Shown piece after piece: positions 9,085 through 17,287 of a stretch of 64,000 nucleotides of DNA. The notes beneath the pieces are model-generated. The model was not told where the DNA came from and searched no databases. It saw only the letters and a list, made by a program, of their open reading frames with translations. A program made the position numbers and the translations under genes. Origin of the DNA: Algivirga pacifica (lineage in GTDB: Bacteria; Bacteroidota; Bacteroidia; Cytophagales; Flammeovirgaceae); NCBI RefSeq assembly GCF_039543525.1, contig NZ_BAABJX010000005.1:62001-126000 (forward strand), written 5' to 3'. How positions within the stretch are numbered: the stretch's first letter is position 1; each line of letters begins with the position of its first letter.

Positions 9085-9120
9085 TAAAAAAACAGGAGCC
9101 TCTTACAAAGAAGCTCCTGT
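9085..9120 (-). terminator. Rho-independent terminator of the porin gene
   Basis: On the minus strand, ACAGGAGC pairs with GCTCCTGT around a 13-nt loop and is followed directly by seven T residues. It lies about 45 bp after the porin stop codon. Confidence 0.85.
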
Positions 9121-9163
9121 CCCAACTGATTATGATCTGATAAGAAACTGACTTTAAAGTCTT

Positions 9164-10513
9164 TTATATTTTAAACTGAAGCTGAGCGATCATCATTCCT
9201 TTGTGATCTTCAACCGTAAGCCCTTCATTATAAATAGGACGTGTAGAATATTGTACGGACAACTTCACTGCATTTTTGTGAATGAGGTAGTGTGCTCCCA
9301 AGTCATACTGCAATGAAGCTTCATTAAGTGCTTCCAGGTCTTTGTATTGTACTGCACCAAATGGCATGATGCGCTGTGTCTGATGAATCTTGAAAGGCAA
9401 TAAGTAGCCAATCATTGCATAGCCTACCTGACCACTGCCAAAGGTATATTGGTTGATACCAGGCCCTTGTTGAGCGACAAAGTCTGCATTAGGATCAGTG
9501 CTGGCGATACCCCCCATCGGAATCGTTTGCCATAGGTAATTGTCTCCGTAGTCATATTGAAATAAAGCGGCATAAGCACTGACAGCTCCACCATTGGCGG
9601 TAGGAGTTTCAAAGAACAGGTCAACAGCCACTGCTAGTTGATCATGAACCTGTACTTGATTTTCTTCCATCAAGATACCTGATGCATTAGGAGTTAGTTG
9701 AAAACCAGCTCCTATATTCAGGAAGGTCCCCTTTTCTCCGAAGTATGAAGTTGACTTGAATGGAGTAACGCCTACTTTTTCGTTGGTCGCAAAACTCCAG
9801 TCCGCATACCCTCTATAGGCCATATTGCTGAACTTACGGTTCTGTGCCACGCCCATCGCCCCTTTGTCAATGATTTGCTGTGTACTCAAGGTACGGGAAG
9901 CATCCATGATAGGCTTGTTTACGGCAAACTGATAAGAAAGACGGTTGATTTTACCGTGAGCAAATACTCCGATCTGTCTTACAAACATGTCATTGACGTT
10001 GACATTCGGGAAGCTGAAGCCAGGGTTGTCAATCACTAGAATAGAACCGTAACTGGTATTGCTTAAACGAGAGAGGCCATTGAACATATGCTGACCCGCT
10101 CCCAGGTATAGTTCATTGCCTTTAGTGATTTTTACTTTAGCCCAGATATCGTGAAAGAAGGTGCGTGCAGTTCGTCCATTGTAAGGGGCCAAGCTCGTAT
10201 TTCCATATTGTGTATAGAAGAAATATTTGCCTCCAAAGTTAGCCAACATAGAAAGTCTAGCTCTTCGGATCGCAAAGTCGGTGTAAGTTTCGGCAGATAA
10301 TCCGGTGTTTTTATCCAGGGAGCCGGGATTGAGCGAGGCATGTCTGCCCCACACCTGTACTCCTGCCCCAAAAGTCACAGAGTTTTGTTTGTTGGCATCC
10401 AGGTAAAACTTAAGCTTTTGTGGCTTAGGAGCTGGAAGTTCTTGCTGTTCCTGTGCATATAAGCCATTTAAAGAAAGTACAATAAAAACGAGAGTGGTAA
10501 ATAAATGTTTCAT
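9164..10513 (-). CDS. outer-membrane porin-like beta-barrel protein
   Basis: A 449-aa secreted protein with a classic signal peptide (MKHLFTTLVFIVLSLNGLYA, then QE). The mature part is rich in alternating aromatic/polar strands such as YQFAVNKP, AYAALFQYDYG and KLSVQYSTRP, and it ends in a hydrophobic residue pattern (IAQLQFKI), as outer-membrane barrels do. The N-terminal part (FAIRRARLSMLANFGGKYFF) resembles phosphate-selective (O/P-type) porins. The substrate is not known. It is monocistronic, with a terminator downstream and about 340 bp of gene-free DNA upstream. Confidence 0.8.
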   Translation of the reverse strand: MKHLFTTLVFIVLSLNGLYAQEQQELPAPKPQKLKFYLDANKQNSVTFGAGVQVWGRHASLNPGSLDKNTGLSAETYTDFAIRRARLSMLANFGGKYFFYTQYGNTSLAPYNGRTARTFFHDIWAKVKITKGNELYLGAGQHMFNGLSRLSNTSYGSILVIDNPGFSFPNVNVNDMFVRQIGVFAHGKINRLSYQFAVNKPIMDASRTLSTQQIIDKGAMGVAQNRKFSNMAYRGYADWSFATNEKVGVTPFKSTSYFGEKGTFLNIGAGFQLTPNASGILMEENQVQVHDQLAVAVDLFFETPTANGGAVSAYAALFQYDYGDNYLWQTIPMGGIASTDPNADFVAQQGPGINQYTFGSGQVGYAMIGYLLPFKIHQTQRIMPFGAVQYKDLEALNEASLQYDLGAHYLIHKNAVKLSVQYSTRPIYNEGLTVEDHKGMMIAQLQFKI

Positions 10514-10850
10514 TGTTAATTGTTTGTGATGTAAAGTGCCTCAGCACCTCTGATAATACTATCCGTTTTGTTGTTGGTTTAATTGCTAGGGAGTTTACAC
10601 CTCCCTTTAGTTGATGCAATAATGCTTTTGTTTGTTTTTATGGAGGTGAAGGTAGGGGGAAATAGTCTTATGATTTATGAGAGGAGGGTATCTTATCTAC
10701 TGATCTTCCTCCTTGCTTTTTTATACTGAATAACAGTTGATAGAGGTAAGTTTTTCTAAGGAATTGCTTTTGTGTGCATTACGTAAGTTGTGTAGCTTAA
10801 TTGAAGTAAATTAATTGACATATTGCTTACCCATTATTTTACTTAAAATC
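10514..10850. other. gene-free divergent region
   Basis: This 337-bp region lies between the porin and the Bor-like gene. It holds a small hairpin, GTGC-CTCA-GCAC, near 10537-10548. No convincing gene, terminator or match to TAnnTTTG was seen in either direction. The promoters of both genes should lie here. Confidence 0.4.
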
Positions 10851-11150
10851 ATGACTTACAAAAAAATGCTAAGACAATTGGCGGTACTGATCTGCACAAT
10901 TGCTCTAATGTCTTCTTGCTATCCTTACAAAGTAATCTCAGGCAATGGCCCTCAAGGAAAAGGAGAAGTCACACAGTGGAACCACTATGTGATTTATGGG
11001 TTGCTTCCCGTAGGTGTTTCTGATCCTAAAGTGCTGGCAGGAGACAGCAATGACTATAGCGTGTATACCCGCCATAGCTTCTGGAATGGATTGGTGTCTG
11101 CAGTAACGTTTGGTATTTATACACCTACGACCACTACTGTAAAACGATAA
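10851..11150 (+). CDS. Bor-like small lipoprotein
   Basis: A 99-aa protein beginning MTYKKMLRQLAVLICTIALM, then a lipobox-like SSC at about residues 22-24, so it is probably a lipoprotein. The C-terminal HSFWNGLVSAVTFGIYTPTT closely resembles the conserved end of phage lambda/E. coli Bor (NGLLGFITFGIYTP), so I assign it to the Bor family. An in-frame ATG further upstream (10815) would add 12 residues in front of the signal peptide and is less likely. Lambda Bor is linked to serum resistance. The role here is unknown. Confidence 0.7.
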   Translation: MTYKKMLRQLAVLICTIALMSSCYPYKVISGNGPQGKGEVTQWNHYVIYGLLPVGVSDPKVLAGDSNDYSVYTRHSFWNGLVSAVTFGIYTPTTTTVKR

Positions 11151-11161
11151 TCCCTTTTTTT

Positions 11162-11235
11162 AATGAAGAATGAATAATGAGGAATGAAGAATAAGTATTG
11201 ACTCTTCACTCTTAATTTTTTATTCTTCATTAAAA
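11162..11235. repeat. degenerate heptad inverted repeat
   Basis: Heptads of the form AATGAAG/AATGAAT/AATGAGG run from 11162. They are answered by CTTCACT/CTTAATT/CTTCATT heptads up to 11235, giving a fold-back with a TGAAGAAT/ATTCTTCA core. It lies just after the Bor-like gene. Confidence 0.65.
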
Positions 11236-11284
11236 TCTGGACTCCAAACAAGCTTTAAGTATTAACTTCTTCATTATAATTACA

Positions 11285-11491
11285 ATGGTTTTAGCTCGAA
11301 AAATTGCCCTAGTACTTTCTGTATTATTGACATTGGCACAAGTGCCTCGTGGTATTGATTATTTTCTGGAGACAGGAGATGAGTATACGAGTTACGATGG
11401 AGGGTACTTCTTAGGGGTGCTGTTACTTTTTGTTATTGGGTTGGGGTTGTCATTTTACTTTGCAACAAGGTTAAGTAAGCAAGCACAGTAA
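11285..11491 (+). CDS. small two-TM hypothetical membrane protein
   Basis: A 68-aa protein with two hydrophobic segments (about residues 6-20 and 43-60) separated by an acidic, tyrosine-rich loop (ETGDEYTSYDGGY), ending in a short basic tail. No family is recognised. It is co-oriented with the Bor-like gene but separated by 134 bp of heptad repeat. It could be a spurious frame, but the hydrophobic pattern and the clean ATG argue for a real gene. Confidence 0.5.
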   Translation: MVLARKIALVLSVLLTLAQVPRGIDYFLETGDEYTSYDGGYFLGVLLLFVIGLGLSFYFATRLSKQAQ

Positions 11492-11580
11492 AGAATAGAG
11501 TATACTATGCTTATCGTTTAAAAAAGCTTTGAAAAATGTTGGTGGGTGATCTCTTATCGTATAGGGTTCAAATAACTTTG

Positions 11581-11659
11581 CTCACTGCTCACTGCTCACT
11601 GCTCACTGCTCACTGCTCACTGCTCACTGCTCACTGCTCACTGCTCACTGCTCACTGCT
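11581..11659. repeat. CTCACTG heptamer array (11 copies)
   Basis: Eleven perfect head-to-tail copies of CTCACTG at the convergent junction between the 68-aa membrane protein and the cyclase gene. The cyclase stop codon (CTA on this strand, 11658-11660) directly abuts the last unit. An array of the same unit and nearly the same length occurs at 15834-15912. Confidence 0.95.
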
Positions 11660-12716
11660 ACGATAAGGCATACACACTAACTTTTTCCATTTTCCCTTTC
11701 ACTTGTATGCTTCCTTTGGCTCTGCTGTTTAGGTCAGGGGTGAGTGTTTTTAATTCTTCGGTAATCAAAAAGTTTTCTTGTAGTATATCGCATTGTGTGA
11801 TTAAGCGAGAGGCTGTATTGAGTACGTCGCTATGGTAGGCGATTTCTTTTCTTAAAATACCAATTTCTGCGACAGTCACCATCCCTACGTTAGCAGCCGC
11901 TTTAAACGATGGGATATGTTGGTAATGGGATAAATAATAGGCTTGTCGTTTTTGAATGGTTGTTTGGATGTCAAAAAATAATCGTACATATCGTTGCTGT
12001 TTAATTCCCTCTTGCTTTTTCCAGGTAAGTACGATCTCATCTCCTACATATTGATAAATAGAGGCTCGGTGCTTTTCTATACTTCGGTGTAGGTCTTTGT
12101 AATAGTCTTGAAGAAATTGACTATACCTCGTGTGTCCTAGCTGCTCAGCTAGCGTAGTGGAATGATTGAGATCAATAAACATAAAGATACGTTCCTCTTC
12201 AGTAGGGTTCTGATACTTGCCTGTTACTAAGTTGAACATCATTTCGGGACCCAGTCGATTCCATAGTTGCTCGATAATCGTTAACACAACCCACCAGCAG
12301 CCAGCATACATGAGAAAGGCAATAACCGTTAGCTGAAAGTTACTTTTGAATAAGGTATTGAGGGGCATATGCGGATAGAAGATCGCAATAATAAGTGCAA
12401 TGGAGAAAACGCCAATAATCAATAAAGAGCTCACTCCTGTTAGACTTTTTAGTAGAATCAAGTGGGCGTAACAGAGATTGTACTGATAGGTGATTGTTCT
12501 GCTGACCTTAGATATACTCCAAAACAATAAGCCCATAAGTATCCCTAAGTAATGAGACAACCAGAAACTTACTTCTTCGAATGCCTCAAAAGAAAAAGGG
12601 GGAAGGGGAATCATTCCGGTATACCTTACCCAGCGGAAAAGGTGTACAATTCCTAACCACAGGAGTATATCACTAATTAATCCTAGCCAAAGTGTTCGTT
12701 TTTTGGATAAGTACAT
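11658..12716 (-). CDS. membrane-anchored class III nucleotide cyclase
   Basis: A 352-aa cyclase. Four membrane segments are predicted in residues 8-150, followed by a class III cyclase catalytic domain at about 173-350. The two metal-binding aspartates are Asp182 (FMFIDLNHST) and Asp226 (YQYVGDEIV). The transition-state Asn and Arg are present in SDVLNTASRL (Asn300, Arg304). The base-selecting position before the second metal site is Gln222 rather than the usual Lys of adenylate cyclases, so the product (cAMP, cGMP or a pyrimidine) is open. It starts 21 bp after the HD-PycTM gene and is very probably co-transcribed with it. Its stop codon abuts a heptamer array. Confidence 0.88.
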   Translation of the reverse strand: MYLSKKRTLWLGLISDILLWLGIVHLFRWVRYTGMIPLPPFSFEAFEEVSFWLSHYLGILMGLLFWSISKVSRTITYQYNLCYAHLILLKSLTGVSSLLIIGVFSIALIIAIFYPHMPLNTLFKSNFQLTVIAFLMYAGCWWVVLTIIEQLWNRLGPEMMFNLVTGKYQNPTEEERIFMFIDLNHSTTLAEQLGHTRYSQFLQDYYKDLHRSIEKHRASIYQYVGDEIVLTWKKQEGIKQQRYVRLFFDIQTTIQKRQAYYLSHYQHIPSFKAAANVGMVTVAEIGILRKEIAYHSDVLNTASRLITQCDILQENFLITEELKTLTPDLNSRAKGSIQVKGKMEKVSVYALS

Positions 12717-12737
12717 GAGATGCTACATTTTCAAGGC

Positions 12738-13964
12738 CTAACTGAAATATAAGGTAACGAGGAATGCCCCCACGGATACGGCTACTCCCCACATAAAGAC
12801 TGTATAGGATATACGTAACATTCGATACTTTCCTGCAAGTACTTGTCCCAAGGAATGGATGTCGTGAATCAACTCTTCATATACATGATCTGGGTTAGCC
12901 ATTAACTGTTTCATCGCCCAGGTATAATCCTCCAAAGGCGTATTATGGAAGTTACCAAAGAAGAGCATATTTACCTTCTGGCTGAGCACTTCTTCTTTCT
13001 TGAATCGCCCTTTCATGACTTGTGGACGGGTAGCCAAGACTGCAAATACAATAGAGGTGAGTGAACTGATCGCGAAAAAAGAGGTTGGGATAAACATTAA
13101 TTCATTGACATAGGCTCGATAGATCAAGTAGAAAATTAAGGAGATAATCATGGAGTTGACAGAAATCATCATGTTAGCCTTTTTGTCGGCCATTTCACTC
13201 AGCGTCATATGGTTTTGAGCCATAATACGAAACATAGTTTCTACTCCTTTACCATAAGGTTGCTTCCCTTTATCAGGGGTAGGTAAAGCTTTCTTTTTCT
13301 TCTTCTCTTTTTTTGCTGCTTTCTTTTTTTTCTTGGAAACATCCGAAGACAGCTGTAGTTGTTCCTGTAGAGTATATAACGCATTGATATTTTCTTCTTT
13401 TATAGGGTTCCAATGCTGCTTTGCGTAGGAAGTATGAAAAGCATGTTCTTTCAGAAATCGAATGTTTTCCCCTATCCATTCTTTAGGGGATAAAAGGCAT
13501 TGTTTATTCTGTTGAAGCTCCCGGAAAAGACGTTGGCTTTTAGTCTGAAACTGTTTACTGCCTAAATGCTGTAAGTCGGCATCCTTGATGATAGACTCTG
13601 AAAGGTCTTCAGGAGCATGTGATAGTTGTGTTGCCATAATCAGACGAGAAACTTCTTGAATATAGTCCTGAGAAACCTGTTCTTTTTCTAGGAAATTCTT
13701 GGCGATTTCTACGCTAGCCAGTTCATGCACTTCCAAGGACGTAAAATAGCCTACATCATGAAACCAAGCGGCAATAATCAATTGCTCTTGTACTTTATCA
13801 GAAACGTCTTCTTCCCGACATAAGACTTCTATGGCATGCACGACATCTGCGGTGTGTGTGAAGTCATGGAACAGGGGCTCTTGTTGCTCATGTTTTTTGA
13901 AGAATTGGCGTACATATGAAGAGGCCTTATCAATAATTGTAGAAGAAGTATAGCGTTCGGACAT
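12738..13964 (-). CDS. HD phosphohydrolase with Pycsar-effector-type membrane domain
   Basis: A 408-aa two-domain protein. Residues about 10-200 form an HD domain with metal ligands His37, His69-Asp70 (AWFHDVGYF) and Asp130 (IIKDADLQ). A lysine-rich linker spans about 210-235. Residues about 243-407 match the PycTM/DUF5706 domain: AQNHMTLSEMADKKANMMIS leads into a membrane segment (about 266-284), a second lies at about 290-313 and a third at 382-405. PycTM domains are the membrane effectors of Pycsar anti-phage systems. HD fusions of this domain also occur widely in Bacteroidota chromosomes, so defence is not certain. The cyclase gene follows after 21 bp. Confidence 0.8.
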   Translation of the reverse strand: MSERYTSSTIIDKASSYVRQFFKKHEQQEPLFHDFTHTADVVHAIEVLCREEDVSDKVQEQLIIAAWFHDVGYFTSLEVHELASVEIAKNFLEKEQVSQDYIQEVSRLIMATQLSHAPEDLSESIIKDADLQHLGSKQFQTKSQRLFRELQQNKQCLLSPKEWIGENIRFLKEHAFHTSYAKQHWNPIKEENINALYTLQEQLQLSSDVSKKKKKAAKKEKKKKKALPTPDKGKQPYGKGVETMFRIMAQNHMTLSEMADKKANMMISVNSMIISLIFYLIYRAYVNELMFIPTSFFAISSLTSIVFAVLATRPQVMKGRFKKEEVLSQKVNMLFFGNFHNTPLEDYTWAMKQLMANPDHVYEELIHDIHSLGQVLAGKYRMLRISYTVFMWGVAVSVGAFLVTLYFS

Positions 13965-14134
13965 GGTGATTTTTTCTTGTTGTATGTTTGAAGATCATAT
14001 CTATTCCAAAGAGGACGTTTCAAAACATACTCTCATAACAATTGTCAAAGCTCCCCTGTTCATAAAGGCGGAAAGGGTATTTCATCAGAATACCTATCTT
14101 GCATCAATAAATACCAATTCATTTTTTATAGACT

Positions 14135-15640
14135 ATGATAAAACAAACACTTCTTCTGTTATTGTTCATTTACTCTTTTTTAGGAGCTTTTGCGCAATCC
14201 TTACATGTTCCAGTTGATACTGCTGTCGTAAGCCACGATCAGGTGGTGATCAATGGAAAAACGATTAAATATCAAGCGACAACAGGTACGCAGCCTGTAT
14301 GGGATAAAAGCGGAAAGCCCATCGCAACGCTTTATTATACCTATTATCAAAAGAAAGATCCTGCCAAGAAAGGGAAAACAGACTATGCAGATCGTCCTTT
14401 GGTGATCTCTTTTAATGGAGGACCTGGGTCGGCTTCTGTTTGGATGCATATTGCCTATACAGGACCCAAGGTATTGAATATCGACGAAGAGGGCTACCCT
14501 GTACAGCCTTATGGAGTGCATGACAATGAGTTCTCTATTTTGGATGTGGCAGATATCTTGTATGTGAATCCGGTGAATACGGGTTACTCCCGTACGCTCC
14601 CGATAGATGGAAAGGAAGTTCAAAGAGATCAGTTCTTTGGCATTAATGCAGACATTAAATACCTGGCCGAATGGGTGAATACCTTTGTCAATCGAAATAA
14701 CCGTTGGCTTTCTCCTAAGTACCTTATTGGTGAAAGTTATGGAGGAACAAGAGTGGCAGGGTTGGCTTCGGAGCTGCAGGAACGTCAGTGGATGTACCTC
14801 AACGGAGTGATATTGGTATCTCCTGCAGACTATAAAGCCATGGAGTCAGATGCTCCTATCTCTTCAGCGATTAACTTCCCTTACTTTACGGCAGCGGCTT
14901 GGTATCACGGGCAGTTGCCAGAAGCATTGCAGCAAAAAGATTTATTGGAAGTCTTGCCACAGGCAGAAGCGTTTGCCGTCAATACCTTAATGCCTGCCTT
15001 GACTAAGGGAGGATTCTTACCTCAAGAGGAAAAAGAGGCGGTAGCCAAAAAAATGGCAGAACTATCAGGTATATCCAAAGAGGTGATCTTACAATATAAC
15101 CTTGACGTTCCAACGTCTTTCTTCTGGAAAGAACTACTGAGAAATAAGTCTGGCCATACTATCGGACGTTTAGATTCTCGTTATTTGGGGTTGGATAAAA
15201 CAGAAGGAGGAGTGCGCCCGGACTTTAATGCAGAGCTTAATTCCTGGCTACACTCCTTTACTCCAGCTATCAACTATTATATCAAAAATCACTTGGGTTT
15301 CCGTACTGACTTGAAGTACAATATGTTTGGTCCGGTTCACCCTTGGGATAGAAGTAATAACAATACCCGGGATAACCTTAGAAGAGCTATGGCCCAGAAT
15401 CCATACCTTAAGGTGCTATTCCAATCGGGATACTATGACGGAGCAACCACTTATTTCAATGCTAAATATACGATGTGGCAACTAGATCCAAGCGGAAAGC
15501 TAAAAGACCGTATGGACTTCAAAGGATATCGCAGCGGCCATATGATGTACCTCAGAAAGCAAGACCTGAAGACGGCAAATGACGACCTTCGTGAATTTAT
15601 CCTTGGTAGCATGCCAGGTAGTAAGGCTGCCAAATATTAG
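14135..15640 (+). CDS. secreted S10-family serine carboxypeptidase
   Basis: A 501-aa peptidase with a signal peptide (residues 1-20, ending GAFAQ). S10 hallmarks are the oxyanion region FNGGPGSASVWMH, the nucleophile motif LIGESYGG, the catalytic Asp in SGYYDGATTYF and the catalytic His in SGHMMYL near the C-terminus. It cleaves C-terminal residues from peptides, probably in the periplasm or outside the cell. It is monocistronic. Its stop is followed directly by a heptad-repeat arm. Confidence 0.92.
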   Translation: MIKQTLLLLLFIYSFLGAFAQSLHVPVDTAVVSHDQVVINGKTIKYQATTGTQPVWDKSGKPIATLYYTYYQKKDPAKKGKTDYADRPLVISFNGGPGSASVWMHIAYTGPKVLNIDEEGYPVQPYGVHDNEFSILDVADILYVNPVNTGYSRTLPIDGKEVQRDQFFGINADIKYLAEWVNTFVNRNNRWLSPKYLIGESYGGTRVAGLASELQERQWMYLNGVILVSPADYKAMESDAPISSAINFPYFTAAAWYHGQLPEALQQKDLLEVLPQAEAFAVNTLMPALTKGGFLPQEEKEAVAKKMAELSGISKEVILQYNLDVPTSFFWKELLRNKSGHTIGRLDSRYLGLDKTEGGVRPDFNAELNSWLHSFTPAINYYIKNHLGFRTDLKYNMFGPVHPWDRSNNNTRDNLRRAMAQNPYLKVLFQSGYYDGATTYFNAKYTMWQLDPSGKLKDRMDFKGYRSGHMMYLRKQDLKTANDDLREFILGSMPGSKAAKY

Positions 15641-15833
15641 AAAGGATAAAAGGTAAAAGGTAATAAGTAAAAGGTAATAAGTAAGGACGACTCTTGTGGT
15701 TGAGCCTATAATGCCATCATGTAGGCCCTCGCCGTGAGGCGAGGGCTATTATTGTTTATCGTTTAACAAAATACATTGATGGGTGTCACGCAATGGTTAT
15801 TGCGTATTATTTCTGGTTAATATAAATTTCTTA

Positions 15834-15912
15834 ACTGCTCACTGCTCACTGCTCACTGCTCACTGCTCACTGCTCACTGCTCACTGCTCACTGCTCACTG
15901 CTCACTGCTCAC
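15834..15912. repeat. CTCACTG heptamer array (about 11 copies)
   Basis: About eleven copies of the same heptamer as at 11581-11659, on the same strand, 4.2 kb away. It ends exactly at the stop codon of the small minus-strand gene at 15912-16001. Confidence 0.95.
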
Positions 15913-16001
15913 TAATCGTACAGATCTTTTTCAACCTCCCCCTTAAGATAGGTGAAAAACATAGAGATGAGAACCATGCCGATAATCATTAGAAAATTCA
16001 T
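15912..16001 (-). CDS. possible 29-aa single-span membrane peptide
   Basis: An ATG-initiated frame on the minus strand encodes MNFLMIIGMVLISMFF followed by a short charged tail with EVEKD, then TAG. The shape (hydrophobic helix of about 17 residues plus a charged tail) is typical of bacterial small membrane proteins. It sits inside a mirrored repeat element, and its stop lies at the edge of the CTCACTG array. No family is recognised, and a chance frame cannot be excluded. Confidence 0.35.
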   Translation of the reverse strand: MNFLMIIGMVLISMFFTYLKGEVEKDLYD

Positions 16002-16129
16002 AGTAGTTTCTGCCTGATAATTTTATTTGGAATAGCTATAAGTGAGGATAACGATATTATTGCTTTGAGAACCCTCGCCTGAGGCGAGGATCTACATTAT
16101 CTCATTATAACTAAAAAACTAGTTACTTT

Positions 16130-17287
16130 TTACCTCTTACTTATTACCTTTTCTCCTAATCTGCCAAAGCGTAGACCTACCTGATAGCCTGCCCATATCT
16201 GTACATTGGTAGCAGTATATTGTTTCTCGAACAAGGTGTTGGTACGGTATAGTGGAGGAGTGCCTTCTGTTAATGGATGTGCACCATAGAACTGAGAAGT
16301 AAGTACGTTAAGAGAAGGGGAGACTGCTACAGCAACCCAAGGAAATAAACGCAGTTCAAGTCCAACATTTACCTTGGAGACCAGGTTGAGCCCATTGGTC
16401 CAGAGTTCATCTTCATTGATATGAAAGGCAGAGGCCTCTGCAAAAAAGCGATTCTTGCGGTCAATAAATTTGTGGTATCCAATTCCGTAGCCTAAGGCAT
16501 ATCGTTTATATCCAGATTGCTCTTGATAGCCCAAGGAGAATAGGTTGTAGATATCACCGCCGCCCATACGATAGGTTGCCAGTACATCATAGGTAGAAGT
16601 GTTACTGACTTCCATACTTCTATAGCCCTTTTTGACAATGCTTAATATTCCGATAGAAGCGCCATCTACCTCATCTGCAATATTCAAGATTCCCACTTGC
16701 ACTCCTTTTATATAGCGTCCCATATTCAAGCAAGCTACTTGGACTCCTTTTAAACTATCGGTAGCAAGATTAACGACACCTAATTGAGCTCCTTTACCTT
16801 CAGATGTTAAGAGGTTAGTAAGGCCTAACTGCGTACCGGAGAATTTACCGATTCCAATATTGACAGGGGCGGCTTGTACTCCGTAAAAACGAGATTGGGT
16901 AATATTGGCACCTCCTGCTGTCATAAAACCAGAAGAAGGCATACGTAACACATTTCCTAATCCACCCAATTCCATTCCTTGAAGACCGCCATTGATTCCA
17001 AACAACAGGTTTAAGGAATAATGATGGGTTGTCTTCCAAGGTTTTTTACCCATTAAAAGATTATCTGTGGATAAGCCGGGTACTAAAGAAACTTGTGTGA
17101 CGATCCACTTTTTAGGAGGAGCCTCATCCAGACTGTTATTAACCAAAAAGCTAACAAAAGGATCTTGTTTAGAAGTATCTGGCACAAACGTCAACAAGGA
17201 TGCTACTTCGGAGTCTTCTGGCTCCTGTGCCCACAGAAAAGTGCTCCATAAGTTGATAAGTCCAAAAAGGAGGATAAATTTCTTCAT
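16130..17287 (-). CDS. surface-repeat beta protein (LA_2272-like)
   Basis: A 385-aa secreted protein with a signal peptide (ending WSTFLWAQ). The middle (about residues 110-225) is built of short G-x-Q-x-G repeats such as GTQLGLTNLLTSEGKGAQLG, GVQVACLNMGRYIKG and GVQVGILNIADEVDG. This pattern is known from LA_2272-type surface repeat proteins. The C-terminal half looks like outer-membrane strands. The function is unknown. The last codons (EKVISKR) are encoded by the right arm of the neighbouring heptad repeat, so the C-terminus is probably repeat-derived. Confidence 0.7.
   Translation of the reverse strand: MKKFILLFGLINLWSTFLWAQEPEDSEVASLLTFVPDTSKQDPFVSFLVNNSLDEAPPKKWIVTQVSLVPGLSTDNLLMGKKPWKTTHHYSLNLLFGINGGLQGMELGGLGNVLRMPSSGFMTAGGANITQSRFYGVQAAPVNIGIGKFSGTQLGLTNLLTSEGKGAQLGVVNLATDSLKGVQVACLNMGRYIKGVQVGILNIADEVDGASIGILSIVKKGYRSMEVSNTSTYDVLATYRMGGGDIYNLFSLGYQEQSGYKRYALGYGIGYHKFIDRKNRFFAEASAFHINEDELWTNGLNLVSKVNVGLELRLFPWVAVAVSPSLNVLTSQFYGAHPLTEGTPPLYRTNTLFEKQYTATNVQIWAGYQVGLRFGRLGEKVISKR

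Larger units (their letters stand above)
15643..16156. repeat. large mirrored intergenic element with heptads and hairpins
   Basis: Heptads of the type AAAAGGT/AATAAGT (15643-15684) are mirrored by ACTTATT/ACCTTTT heptads at 16118-16156. Inside them, the hairpin GCCCTCGCC-GTGA-GGCGAGGGC (15725-15746) is mirrored by CCTCGCC-TGA-GGCGAGG (16073-16089). The centre holds an 11-copy CTCACTG array (15834-15912) and a possible 29-codon gene on the minus strand. The right arm runs into the last codons of the next gene. The element fills the convergent junction. Confidence 0.8.

Noticed and set aside
11536..11838. 100-codon plus-strand frame rich in LLTAHCS
   Set aside because: It reads through the CTCACTG heptamers and then runs antisense to the cyclase gene.
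11658..13964. confirmed Pycsar defence system
   Set aside because: Domain order, the membrane cyclase and the HD fusion differ from described Pycsar operons, and no other defence genes are nearby. It is kept as a candidate only.
15783..15992. 69-codon plus-strand frame
   Set aside because: More than half is translated CTCACTG array; there is no coherent protein.
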